From contig CAJXVU010000001.1 of the NCBI GenBank assembly GCA_913062555.1, positions 62,001-126,000 on the forward strand: a stretch of 64,000 bases of DNA, read 5' to 3'. Made by a program: the position numbers and the translations under genes. This document shows, one piece after another, positions 36,728 to 44,912 of the stretch; position 1 is the first letter of the stretch, and each line of letters begins with the position of its first letter. The notes under the pieces were generated by a model, which did not search any database, was not told where the DNA came from, and saw only the letters and a list, made by a program, of their open reading frames with translations. The DNA is from an uncultured Bacteroidota bacterium (GTDB lineage: Bacteria > Bacteroidota > Bacteroidia > Flavobacteriales > Flavobacteriaceae).

Positions 36728-38983
36728 TTATTGTTGATTGATTTTAGTTGTACCCCAAGCTTTATTAGGCTCTGAACCCATAACAAAATGCAATGTTCCT
36801 CCTTCTAATAATTGCTGATGAGCAATAGAAGTCTGATTGAACACCTCTCCATTAAGAGTTGCTGATTGTATGTAGATATTTTTATCTGAAACATGTTCAG
36901 CTTCAATGACAAAGTTTTTATCATCTGAAATAGCAATCGATGCTTTTTCAAAAATAGGGCTTCCAATTTCATAATCTCCCGAAGCGGGATTCATAGGATA
37001 CAATCCGATAGAGCTTAATGCATACCAGGCCGACATTTGTCCGCAATCTTCATTGCCACTCAAACCAACTGGGGTCGTATTATATTGTGTGTCTAAAATA
37101 TAACGCGCCCAATATTGTGTACGCCATGGCTTATTCGCATGATTAAACATATATGCAATATGATGACTTGGTTCATTACCATGTGCATACTGGCCAATAA
37201 GACCAGAAATATCTACAGAAACATTATCACCGGTAATTTCAGAGCTTTCTGTGAAAAGCTGCTCCAGTCGCTGTGTAAATGCTTCATCACTGCCGTGAAG
37301 CTTAATAAAATCTTCAACATTATGTGGCACAAACCAACTGTGTTGCCATGCATTTCCTTCAGTATAATCGGTTTGTTCTCTATGATTTGAATGTTTGGCA
37401 TCAAAGGGTTCATTCCATGAATTCCCATCGACAGATTTACCGCGCATAAAGCCGGTTTCATTATCGAATAAATGTTGATAAGCTTTGGAACGATTTAAGA
37501 ATAATTTGTAATCTTCATCTTTTCCAAGTACCTGTGCCAATTGTGCAACACACCAATCATCATAGGCATATTCCAAGGTAATTGTAACCGATTCATCTAA
37601 CAAGCTATATGGAATATAGCCATGTTTCTTATAATGGTTCAATCCACGTTCGTCTTGCATCATTGTAGTTTTCATTGCCTGATAGGCCTTTTCAACATCA
37701 AAACCGCGAATTCCTTTTTTATAAGCCTCAACAATTACAGGAATAGAATGATAACCAGTCATTGTATTCGTCTCGTTGGCATAAAGGGTCCAAACAGGCA
37801 ATATGTTTTTGGATTCATAATAAGCTAACATGGAATTTACAATATCTGAAACTTTATTTGGAGCAACCAAAGTCAGCAATGGATGCTCGGCTCTAAAGGT
37901 GTCCCAAAGTGACAATGTAGAGTAAGCGGTATAATTGGTCGCAGTCACAATACTATCATTCTCTTTTCTAAACTGCCCATTTTTATCACTATAGGTTACA
38001 GGCGCCAACTGCGAATGATACATTGCGGTGTAGAACATTGTTTTGAGTGAATCAATGGGCGTCTCTACTTCAATTTTTGTCAAAGCCGAATTCCATTCGT
38101 TTTCGGCTTCCAATTTTATAGCTTCAAAGTTAAAATCGCCTGTGTTTAGATTCTCTTTTGCGTTTTCAATGCTTACTGATGATAATGCGACCTTAACAAA
38201 TAACGCATTACTTTTTTCATTCTTAAAAAATAATTGGGCTGCTATTTTCGCTCCTTCACTTGAAATGTTTTCAATTCTGACTCCATCCGCGTATAAATTT
38301 TGTTTTTCAATTGGTTTGGAGAATTTTGCAACAAAAAATACTTTTTGATTTTTTGCCCATCCCGTACTAAATCGGTAACCACTAATTGTATATTCATCTT
38401 CAATTTTTAAAGAGGTCTCTAATGCTTTATCCCAATTTATTGCAAAACCAAGATCAATAACTACGGACTGTACATCATTGTCTTTAAAGCTATATTTATG
38501 ATAGGCTGTACGTTTTGCAGTGGTGAGCTCTACATTTACATTATGATCTTCTAAAAACACTTGATAATATCCTGGACTAGCTGATTCGTTAGCATGGTTA
38601 TATGAAGATTTATATGGTATTTCATCACGAGAATTTGGAGTTATTGATAAATCAATTTCTTTATTAATTGGCATCAATAATATATCGGCTAAATCACCAA
38701 TACCTGTTCCACTTAAACTTAAGTGGCTAAAACCAACAGCAATAGAGTCGGAATAATGATATCCCGAACACCAGTCCCATTTGCTAATCCCATTAATAGG
38801 ACTCACTTGTAACATTCCAAAAGGCACCGTAGCTCCTGGATAGGTATGCCCATGCCCTCCTGTACCAATAAAAGGATCGACATATTTGATTAAATTTTTA
38901 TCTTCATTACTTGTGTTTTCTACAATATCCTTGCAACTAAACACAAAAATTATACAGCAAAAAAATACCGAGATGTTCTTCAT
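36728..38983 (-). CDS. GH92 alpha-mannosidase (NEPSHH type), first gene of the mannoside locus
   Basis: The protein has 751 aa with a lipoprotein signal (MKNISVFFCCIIFVFSC). Signatures are YVDPFIGTGGHGHTYPGATVPFGMLQVSPINGISKWDWCSGYHY, SLWDTFRAEHPLLTLVAP, YAHGNEPSHHIAYMFNHANKPWRTQ near residue 620 and GNEDCGQMSAWYALSSIGLYPMNPASG near 665. It is close in pattern to the 744-aa copy, consistent with duplication followed by divergence. It is the first gene of the run, so the promoter should lie in the 412-bp region upstream. I found no clean promoter box there. Confidence 0.95.
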   Translation of the reverse strand: MKNISVFFCCIIFVFSCKDIVENTSNEDKNLIKYVDPFIGTGGHGHTYPGATVPFGMLQVSPINGISKWDWCSGYHYSDSIAVGFSHLSLSGTGIGDLADILLMPINKEIDLSITPNSRDEIPYKSSYNHANESASPGYYQVFLEDHNVNVELTTAKRTAYHKYSFKDNDVQSVVIDLGFAINWDKALETSLKIEDEYTISGYRFSTGWAKNQKVFFVAKFSKPIEKQNLYADGVRIENISSEGAKIAAQLFFKNEKSNALFVKVALSSVSIENAKENLNTGDFNFEAIKLEAENEWNSALTKIEVETPIDSLKTMFYTAMYHSQLAPVTYSDKNGQFRKENDSIVTATNYTAYSTLSLWDTFRAEHPLLTLVAPNKVSDIVNSMLAYYESKNILPVWTLYANETNTMTGYHSIPVIVEAYKKGIRGFDVEKAYQAMKTTMMQDERGLNHYKKHGYIPYSLLDESVTITLEYAYDDWCVAQLAQVLGKDEDYKLFLNRSKAYQHLFDNETGFMRGKSVDGNSWNEPFDAKHSNHREQTDYTEGNAWQHSWFVPHNVEDFIKLHGSDEAFTQRLEQLFTESSEITGDNVSVDISGLIGQYAHGNEPSHHIAYMFNHANKPWRTQYWARYILDTQYNTTPVGLSGNEDCGQMSAWYALSSIGLYPMNPASGDYEIGSPIFEKASIAISDDKNFVIEAEHVSDKNIYIQSATLNGEVFNQTSIAHQQLLEGGTLHFVMGSEPNKAWGTTKINQQ

Positions 38984-39351
38984 AATTTATGTTATACTAT
39001 TTAACAATATAAAAATTCATATGTTTAGCAAGTAATAAAAAAAAACTAGACTAACAACATCTTAACTATGTTAAACACAAAATAAAAAACAAATTATCCC
39101 TCACATATAAAAATGAATTTGAATCCATATAACCATTATCACCTCTCAATATAACATCTCAAACCATTTAAAAAATGCTTGAGATAATACGCTACCTTAA
39201 TTATGAAGCGAATCACAAATATCAAACGTCTTTTTAAGAATTCATAGATCATATATTGAAGAAGTTCAGAATAAAATTTACATTGAACTCTTTGAAATAT
39301 TAAGAGTAAATATCTCGTTTCACCTCAATAATATTGGTGATTCTAAGACAT
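38984..39351. other. AT-rich intergenic region between GH92 locus and tRNA-Leu
   Basis: About 370 bp without a supported ORF. It must contain the promoter of the four-GH92 run, but no TAnnTTTG box in good context is evident on the minus strand. I see no repeat or RNA gene in it. Confidence 0.5.
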
Positions 39352-39381
39352 AAAAAAAGCCCCAGTATTAACTGAAGCTTT
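39352..39381 (-). terminator. terminator of the tRNA-Leu transcript
   Basis: On the minus strand AAAGCTTCAGT pairs with ACTGGGGCTTT (11 bp, two G-U pairs) around a 4-nt loop, followed by a run of seven T. It starts 15 bp past the tRNA 3' end. Confidence 0.85.
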
Positions 39382-39395
39382 GATTTATACCTTTG

Positions 39396-39477
39396 TGCGG
39401 GCGGAGAGACTCGAACTCTCACACCTCGCGGCACTAGATCCTAAGTCTAGCGTGTCTACCAATTCCACCACGCCCGC
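39396..39477 (-). tRNA. tRNA-Leu (anticodon TAG)
   Basis: The minus strand reads GCGGGCGTGGTGGAATTGGT ... and ends in CTCTCCGCCCGCA. The acceptor arms GCGGGCG/CGCCCGC pair fully, the D-arm has AATTGGTAGAC, the anticodon arm is CTAGA-CTTAGGA-TCTAG with TAG, the long variable arm typical of class II tRNAs is present, and the T-arm is GAGAGTTCGAGTCTCTC. The terminal CCA is not encoded. Length is 82 nt. Confidence 0.97.
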
Positions 39478-39482
39478 AAAAG

Positions 39483-39500
39483 TCCCGATAAATATCGGGA
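39483..39500. repeat. short hairpin TCCCGATA-AA-TATCGGGA in tRNA leader
   Basis: Perfect 8-bp arms with a 2-nt spacer lie between the tRNA promoter box and the mature 5' end. The hairpin may be a processing signal or an intergenic palindromic repeat. It is not followed by a T run in either direction, so it is not an obvious terminator. Confidence 0.6.
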
Positions 39501-39502
39501 TG

Positions 39503-39532
39503 CAAATATAAACAATACTTTGAAAATTCAAA
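39503..39532 (-). promoter_or_regulatory. promoter of tRNA-Leu
   Basis: The minus strand reads TTTG, 18 bases, then TATATTTG, close to the Bacteroidota TTTG-N19-TAnnTTTG consensus. It ends 25 bp before the mature tRNA. Confidence 0.7.
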
Positions 39533-39567
39533 CCTATCTTTTAATAAATAAATTCTACATGTTTTTG

Positions 39568-39575
39568 TATTTTTG
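39568..39575 (+). promoter_or_regulatory. putative -7 box of the M20 peptidase gene
   Basis: TATTTTTG matches TAnnTTTG and lies 21 bp before the ATG at 39597. It also overlaps the spurious upstream start of the ORF track, supporting the later start. The -33 element is not clear. Confidence 0.45.
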
Positions 39576-39596
39576 AATCCAATTCAATATATAACA

Positions 39597-40988
39597 ATGG
39601 AAAATATTAAATCATATATCAACGCCAACAAAGACAGGTTTTTAAACGAACTCATAGCGCTTTTAAAAATCCCATCGATAAGTGCTGACTCCGCTTATAA
39701 AAATGACGTGCTAAAATCTGCCGAGTTTGTTAGAGATAGCTTAAAGGAAGCTGGTTGTGATAATGTTGAAATATGTGAAACAGAAGGCTACCCTATTGTT
39801 TATGGTGATAAAACTATAGACCCCAACCTTCCTACGATATTAGTGTATGGTCATTACGATGTACAACCTGCTGATCCCTTAGAATTATGGGATTCCTCAC
39901 CTTTTGAACCTGTAATTAAGAATACAGACCTACATCCTGAAGGGGCCATTTTTGCCCGTGGAGCTTGCGATGACAAAGGACAAATGTATATGCATGTAAA
40001 GGCCTTAGAATTTATGACTTCGACAAATCAATTGCCTTGTAATGTCAAGTTTATGATCGAAGGAGAGGAAGAAGTAGGAAGCTCAAGTTTATCAACATTT
40101 GTTAAAGAAAATCAAGAAAAATTGGCGAATGATGTCATCTTAATTTCAGATACCGGAATGATTGCCAAGGACATTCCTTCCATTACAACAGGATTACGTG
40201 GTTTAAGTTATGTAGAAGTTGAAGTTACTGGACCAAATCGTGATTTACATTCAGGATTGTATGGTGGTGCTGTGGCAAACCCAATTAATGTATTAACAAA
40301 AATGATTGCCACCTTTCATGATGAGAATAATCATATTACCATTCCAGGGTTTTACGATAAAGTAGAAGAACTATCACGACAAGAACGCGACGACATGGCA
40401 AAAGCTCCATTTTCGTTAACTAATTATAAAGCAGCTTTAGACATAGATGCCGTTTATGGAGAGGAAGGATATACTACCAATGAACGTAATTCTATAAGAC
40501 CCACATTAGATGTCAATGGAATTTGGGGTGGCTACACTGGCGAAGGTGCAAAAACAGTAATCGCTAGTAAAGCATTTGCTAAAATCTCTATGCGCTTAGT
40601 ACCAAACCAAGATTGGAATGAGATTACCAATCTTTTTAAAGTTCATTTTGAAAACATCGCTCCTAAAGGCGTAACCGTAAAAATAACCCCGCATCATGGT
40701 GGTCAAGGCTATGTAACCCCTACTAATAGTATTGGTTACAAGGCTGCATCAAAAGCCTATGAAACTACGTTTGGAAAAACCCCCATACCACAACGCAGTG
40801 GTGGTAGCATTCCGATCGTGTCTTTATTTGAAAAAGAGTTAAAAAGCAAAACAATATTAATGGGTTTTGGTTTGGATAGCGATGCCATTCATTCTCCAAA
40901 CGAACATTTTGGAATCTTTAATTATCTTAAAGGCATTGAAACTATTCCTTTATTTTATAAATATTTTACAGAATTAAAAGCCAAGTAA
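39597..40988 (+). CDS. M20-family metallo-dipeptidase
   Basis: I start at MENIKSYINANKDRF because the track's first eight residues overlap a promoter box; length is then 463 aa. The M20 metal and catalytic motifs are all present: VYGHYDVQPADPLELWDSSPF near residue 81 (His ligand and nearby Asp), ARGACDDKGQM near 122 (bridging Asp), MIEGEEEVGSSSL near 152 (catalytic and ligand Glu), SDTGM near 182, and the final His in HSPNEHFG. The sequence resembles cytoplasmic dipeptidases of the CNDP/DUG1-like group. There is no signal peptide. It is followed 44 bp later by a secreted S9 peptidase, suggesting a peptide-degradation pair. Confidence 0.93.
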   Translation: MENIKSYINANKDRFLNELIALLKIPSISADSAYKNDVLKSAEFVRDSLKEAGCDNVEICETEGYPIVYGDKTIDPNLPTILVYGHYDVQPADPLELWDSSPFEPVIKNTDLHPEGAIFARGACDDKGQMYMHVKALEFMTSTNQLPCNVKFMIEGEEEVGSSSLSTFVKENQEKLANDVILISDTGMIAKDIPSITTGLRGLSYVEVEVTGPNRDLHSGLYGGAVANPINVLTKMIATFHDENNHITIPGFYDKVEELSRQERDDMAKAPFSLTNYKAALDIDAVYGEEGYTTNERNSIRPTLDVNGIWGGYTGEGAKTVIASKAFAKISMRLVPNQDWNEITNLFKVHFENIAPKGVTVKITPHHGGQGYVTPTNSIGYKAASKAYETTFGKTPIPQRSGGSIPIVSLFEKELKSKTILMGFGLDSDAIHSPNEHFGIFNYLKGIETIPLFYKYFTELKAK

Positions 40989-41032
40989 TTCATTGTATTC
41001 TATCTGTTTTGATAACACATAAATCATTTTAT

Positions 41033-43366
41033 ATGAAATCCATATTTTCTAAAACTTTATTATTAGTATTTACCACGAGTATTATTACTAATTGTTCAAA
41101 TGCTATTGAAGAACAACAATTGACCGCTGAAGATTATAAGAAAGCAACGACTTTTATGGATAGAAACCTTAATAAAAGTATCAATAATCAAATAACAGAG
41201 CAGGAGTGGCTTGACGACGATTTGTTATTATATAGCAAAAGAACTAAAGAAGGGAAAGAATTTGTTTTAGTTATACCGAAAACAAAGGGGAAAGAATCTG
41301 CTTTCGATCATTTAAAACTCGCTGAAAGCCTTTCAACAAAGTTAAATCAATCATTTAATTCCAAAGACCTACCTCTTAGCAAGGTGAAATATTCGGCCCA
41401 ACAAAATATAATTTCCTTCTCCATTGGAGACGATAATTATACCTGTAATTTAAGCGATTATTCAATTACAGAAGTTAATATTGAAAAACAAATTACAAGC
41501 AGCAATGAGCACATTTCACCAAATGGAAAATTAGCTGCCTATATAGATAATTATAACCTCTGGGTAAAAGATTTAAACACGAATAAAAAAACACAACTCA
41601 CTTTTGACGGCATCAAAGATTATGGTTATGCCACCAATAATGCAGGTTGGACCAAAAGCAATAATGCCGTTTTAAAATGGTCCCCCAATTCCGATAAAAT
41701 TGCAACTTTTCAACAGGACGCTAGGGGTGTTGGTGAGATGTATTTAACATCAACCAATGTTGGACATCCCAAATTGGAATCATGGAAACATCCACTACCT
41801 GGGGATTTACGAATTTTCACAATAGAACGTATAATTATCCATTTGGGCAATACACCAAAAATAGTCCGCCTAAAAATGGATTCCGACTTTCAACGTTCTA
41901 CAACTACCGATCATATTGCAGGTCGTGGAGGTGAGTTTTTGGATGTAGAATGGAATAAAGACGGTTCTAAACTGGCCATGGTATCTTCTTCAAGAGACCA
42001 TAAAATCGCCCATTTACAAATGGCCGATGCCAGAACGGGGAGCGTGAATTCTATTTTAAAAGAAGAAGTTGCCACCTATTTTGAATCTGGAGCTGGTAAA
42101 CGTAATTGGCATGTATTACACGAGAGTAACGAGGTCATATGGTTTTCTGAAAGAGATAATTGGGGCCATTTATATTTATACGATTTAACTACAAAACAAT
42201 TAAAACATCAAATCACCAAGGGCAATTGGGCGGTACAACAATTATTACACATTGACGAAACTACCAGAGAATTATTCTTTACTGCTGGTGGAAAAGAGGA
42301 TGGAAACCCATATCATAAATATTTATACAAAGTAGGATTCGATGGGAAAAATCTATTAAATCTTTCTCCAGATAAAGGCATGCATTTCTTTAATATTTCA
42401 CCATCATGGGAATACTTTGTAGACACCTACTCTACTACTAAAAACCCACCAGTATCTGTTTTACGAAATACCAAAGGTGAAAAAATAACGGATTTAGAAA
42501 CCGCAGATATTTCTGATTTATTAGAAAAAAACTGGCAACAACCCATAGAATTCAAAGTAAAAGCTAGGGATAATAAAACAGATTTATACGGCATTCTTTA
42601 TTTACCCAGTCATTATGACGAAAACAAATCGTATCCTGTTTTAAATTACTTATATCCAGGACCACAATCAGGGAGTATTAGAAATTATGCATTTACTGCG
42701 GTTAGAAGTGATTTTCAAGCGGTATCAGAATTAGGTTTTGTTGTTGTAACCGTAAATGCCATGGGGACTCCAGGGCGGTCTAAATCTTTTCATGATGCTT
42801 ACTACGGTAACATGGGAGACAATGGATTACCAGATAATATCACGACTATTAAGCAATTGGCAGCAACATATAAAGGGATGGACCTCGACCGAATTGGAAT
42901 TTGGGGTCATTCTGGAGGGGGGTTTGCATCTACCAGAGCGGTTTTTGCATATCCAGATTTCTATGATGTCGCTGTTTCCGGTTCTGGAAATCATGACAAC
43001 AGAAACTATGAAGCGGATTGGGGAGAAAAATGGCAAGGCCTTCTGGAAAACGGAAGCTTGGAAGGAAAAGATGATGGTACTACCAACTACGACAATCAAG
43101 CCAACCAACTATTAGCCAAGAATTTAAAAGGAAAACTATTAATTACCCATGGATCTATGGACGATAATGTTCCTCCTTCTAATACCATGTTAGTTGTTGA
43201 CGCATTGATAAAAGCAAATAAAGATTTTGATATGATTTTATTTCCTAATAAAAGACACGGCTATGGAGATATGACAAAATATATGACTAGAAAACGTTGG
43301 GACTACTGGGTAAAACATCTCCTGAAAACTGACCCTCCTGTAGAGTTCTCATTGGATAATTTTTAA
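41033..43366 (+). CDS. S9 prolyl oligopeptidase family protein, dipeptidyl-peptidase IV-like
   Basis: I start at MKSIFSKTLLLVFTTSIITNC, which gives a lipoprotein signal; the track adds eight unlikely residues. The product is about 777 aa. The N-terminal two thirds form an eight-bladed propeller of the DPP-IV type (WVKDLNTNKKTQLTFDGIKDYGYATNNAGW, VEWNKDGSKLAMVSSSRDHK, VIWFSERDNWGHLYLYD). The C-terminal alpha/beta hydrolase has the nucleophile GHSGGGF near residue 627, the Asp in DDNVPP near 711 and the His in KRHGYGD near 743. Such enzymes release dipeptides, often after Pro or Ala, outside the cytoplasm. Confidence 0.93.
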   Translation: MKSIFSKTLLLVFTTSIITNCSNAIEEQQLTAEDYKKATTFMDRNLNKSINNQITEQEWLDDDLLLYSKRTKEGKEFVLVIPKTKGKESAFDHLKLAESLSTKLNQSFNSKDLPLSKVKYSAQQNIISFSIGDDNYTCNLSDYSITEVNIEKQITSSNEHISPNGKLAAYIDNYNLWVKDLNTNKKTQLTFDGIKDYGYATNNAGWTKSNNAVLKWSPNSDKIATFQQDARGVGEMYLTSTNVGHPKLESWKHPLPGDLRIFTIERIIIHLGNTPKIVRLKMDSDFQRSTTTDHIAGRGGEFLDVEWNKDGSKLAMVSSSRDHKIAHLQMADARTGSVNSILKEEVATYFESGAGKRNWHVLHESNEVIWFSERDNWGHLYLYDLTTKQLKHQITKGNWAVQQLLHIDETTRELFFTAGGKEDGNPYHKYLYKVGFDGKNLLNLSPDKGMHFFNISPSWEYFVDTYSTTKNPPVSVLRNTKGEKITDLETADISDLLEKNWQQPIEFKVKARDNKTDLYGILYLPSHYDENKSYPVLNYLYPGPQSGSIRNYAFTAVRSDFQAVSELGFVVVTVNAMGTPGRSKSFHDAYYGNMGDNGLPDNITTIKQLAATYKGMDLDRIGIWGHSGGGFASTRAVFAYPDFYDVAVSGSGNHDNRNYEADWGEKWQGLLENGSLEGKDDGTTNYDNQANQLLAKNLKGKLLITHGSMDDNVPPSNTMLVVDALIKANKDFDMILFPNKRHGYGDMTKYMTRKRWDYWVKHLLKTDPPVEFSLDNF

Positions 43367-43372
43367 AAATTG

Positions 43373-44251
43373 ATGAAAGGTCAACATATAAAACATGTTT
43401 TTGAACTTAGTCTTGCTTCTCTACTTATCAGTACTTCAGGGGCATTAGGCCGTTTTATTGAAATGCCAACTCCAGTAATTATCTGGTGGCGTTCTTTTTT
43501 GGGGCTCATCTTTATATACGCTTATTGTAGATATAAAAAAATAAACCTCAACATAAATTCAAAAAAAGACATCCCAACATTTATCATTAGTGCTTTGTTT
43601 TTGGGCGCACATTGGATCACTTATTTTTATGCTCTAAAATTGTCAAATGTTGCCTTAGGAATGTTATCTCTATATACGTTTCCAGTAATTATAACTTTAC
43701 TGGAACCCTTATTTATAAAAGTGAAATTTGACATGATGCATCTCGTTTTAGGTGCAATGGTCTTAATGGGTATTTACATTCTTGCTCCCGAATTTGATTT
43801 TCAAAACTCCCATGTAAAAGGTATTTTATTAGGCATACTATCGGCTGTTTTTTACGCCATTCGCATTTTAATTTTAAAGCAGCATGTTGTTCGTTATAAT
43901 GGAACCATGCTCATGTTTTACCAACTGTTTATCTTAACAATTGTGTTAGCTCCAGTATTATATTTCATGGATACTTCAGCCATCAAATCGCAATATCCAT
44001 ACATACTAGTTCTTGCTCTTATTACAACTGCAATTGGTCACTCTATATTTGTACACAGTCTCAAATATTTTTCGGCAAGTACAGCAAGTATAATAAGTAG
44101 CGCATTACCAATTTACGGGATTTTTATAGGTTTTATTTTTTTAGGAGAAGTTCCTAACTGGAATACTTTTTTTGGCGGATTACTGATAATATCGACTGTA
44201 GTTATTGAAAGTATTCGTTCTAAAAAGAAAATGCTAGCGAAATCGGCATAA
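43373..44251 (+). CDS. EamA/DMT-family transporter
   Basis: I use the ATG at 43373; the track begins one codon earlier at TTG. The protein has about 292 aa with ten hydrophobic segments in two homologous halves, characteristic of drug/metabolite transporters. Examples are LALSLLISTSGALGRFIEMPTPVIIWWRSFLGLIFIYAYCRYKK-type and LGEVPNWNTFFGGLLIISTVVIES sequences. Family members export amino acids and other small metabolites, but the substrate cannot be read. It starts 6 bp after the S9 peptidase stop codon, so it may be co-transcribed and export or import peptide-derived metabolites (inference). Confidence 0.88.
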   Translation: MKGQHIKHVFELSLASLLISTSGALGRFIEMPTPVIIWWRSFLGLIFIYAYCRYKKINLNINSKKDIPTFIISALFLGAHWITYFYALKLSNVALGMLSLYTFPVIITLLEPLFIKVKFDMMHLVLGAMVLMGIYILAPEFDFQNSHVKGILLGILSAVFYAIRILILKQHVVRYNGTMLMFYQLFILTIVLAPVLYFMDTSAIKSQYPYILVLALITTAIGHSIFVHSLKYFSASTASIISSALPIYGIFIGFIFLGEVPNWNTFFGGLLIISTVVIESIRSKKKMLAKSA

Positions 44252-44270
44252 TTCAAAAAAAAAAATCATG

Positions 44271-44310
44271 AAACGAATTAACTCCATGGCAGAGTCTTGG
44301 CCATTCGTTT
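44271..44310 (+). terminator. possible weak terminator after the EamA gene
   Basis: AAACGAAT and ATTCGTTT form an 8-bp stem around a 24-nt loop that has a partial inner CCATGG/TTGGCC pairing, followed by TTTAAATTT. The T run is poor, so this is a tentative call. Confidence 0.35.
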
Positions 44311-44482
44311 TAAATTTAGGCTGGCATCATGCCAACAAACACACTATGACTACAGTTCTTGTCTAAGTCTTATATAAATCTAAGTATCAAAACCAACCCA
44401 TAAAATAAGATAGGTTACAGATACATTTCATCAATAGAAATCATAGCTACTTGTTAAAATGATACTAAATTTTTATCAATGA

Positions 44483-44536
44483 TTTGTTTATATTGTTTTT
44501 TATTCTACATTTGTAGAGTTAATTCTAATTTTGTAG
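44483..44536 (+). promoter_or_regulatory. blaI-type promoter with two embedded operators
   Basis: TTTG (44483-44486), exactly 19 bases, then TACATTTG (44506-44513) form a perfect Bacteroidota promoter 27 bp before the blaI-like ATG. The palindrome CTACA-TT-TGTAG (44505-44516) covers the -7 box. A second, imperfect copy CTAATTTTGTAG (44525-44536) follows exactly 20 bp later. TACA/TGTA palindromes are the known operators of BlaI/MecI repressors, so this indicates autorepression. Confidence 0.85.
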
Positions 44537-44540
44537 AGCA

Positions 44541-44912
44541 ATGCAATTATCAAAGACCGAAGAGCAATTAATGCAGCATATATGGAAACTTAAAAAGGCC
44601 TTTATGAAGGATATCTTAGAAGCTTATCCAAATCAAAAGCCTGCAACAACAACTATTGCTACGCTTTTAAAACGAATGACAGACAAAGGTTTTATAGACT
44701 ATAAACTCTATGGGAAGTCTCGTGAATACTTTCCTTTAGTTAAAAAGAAAGATTATTTCTCAAAACATGTTAATGGGTTAATCAAGAATTTTTTTAATGA
44801 CAGTGCTTCTCAATTCGCTTCATTTTTCACTAAAGAAACCAACCTTAGCATGGAAGAATTAGAACAATTGAAATCACTTATTGATAGCGAACTTAAAAAG
44901 AAAAAGCCATGA
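44541..44912 (+). CDS. BlaI/MecI/CopY-family repressor
   Basis: The protein has 123 aa. The winged-helix domain is clear (LSKTEEQLMQHIWKLKKAFMKDILEAYPNQKPATTTIATLLKRMTDKGFIDYKLYGKSREYFPLVKKKDYF), followed by a C-terminal dimerisation helix region. In the family the repressor is cleaved or released when the partner M56 membrane protease senses a signal. Here its 3' end overlaps the M56 gene by 4 bp (ATGA), and a BlaI-type operator covers its promoter. No beta-lactamase gene is in the window, so the signal is probably envelope-related rather than drug resistance (inference). Confidence 0.95.
   Translation: MQLSKTEEQLMQHIWKLKKAFMKDILEAYPNQKPATTTIATLLKRMTDKGFIDYKLYGKSREYFPLVKKKDYFSKHVNGLIKNFFNDSASQFASFFTKETNLSMEELEQLKSLIDSELKKKKP

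Noticed and set aside
42756-43115. 119-aa plus-strand ORF
   Set aside because: Out-of-frame shadow inside the catalytic domain of the S9 peptidase.
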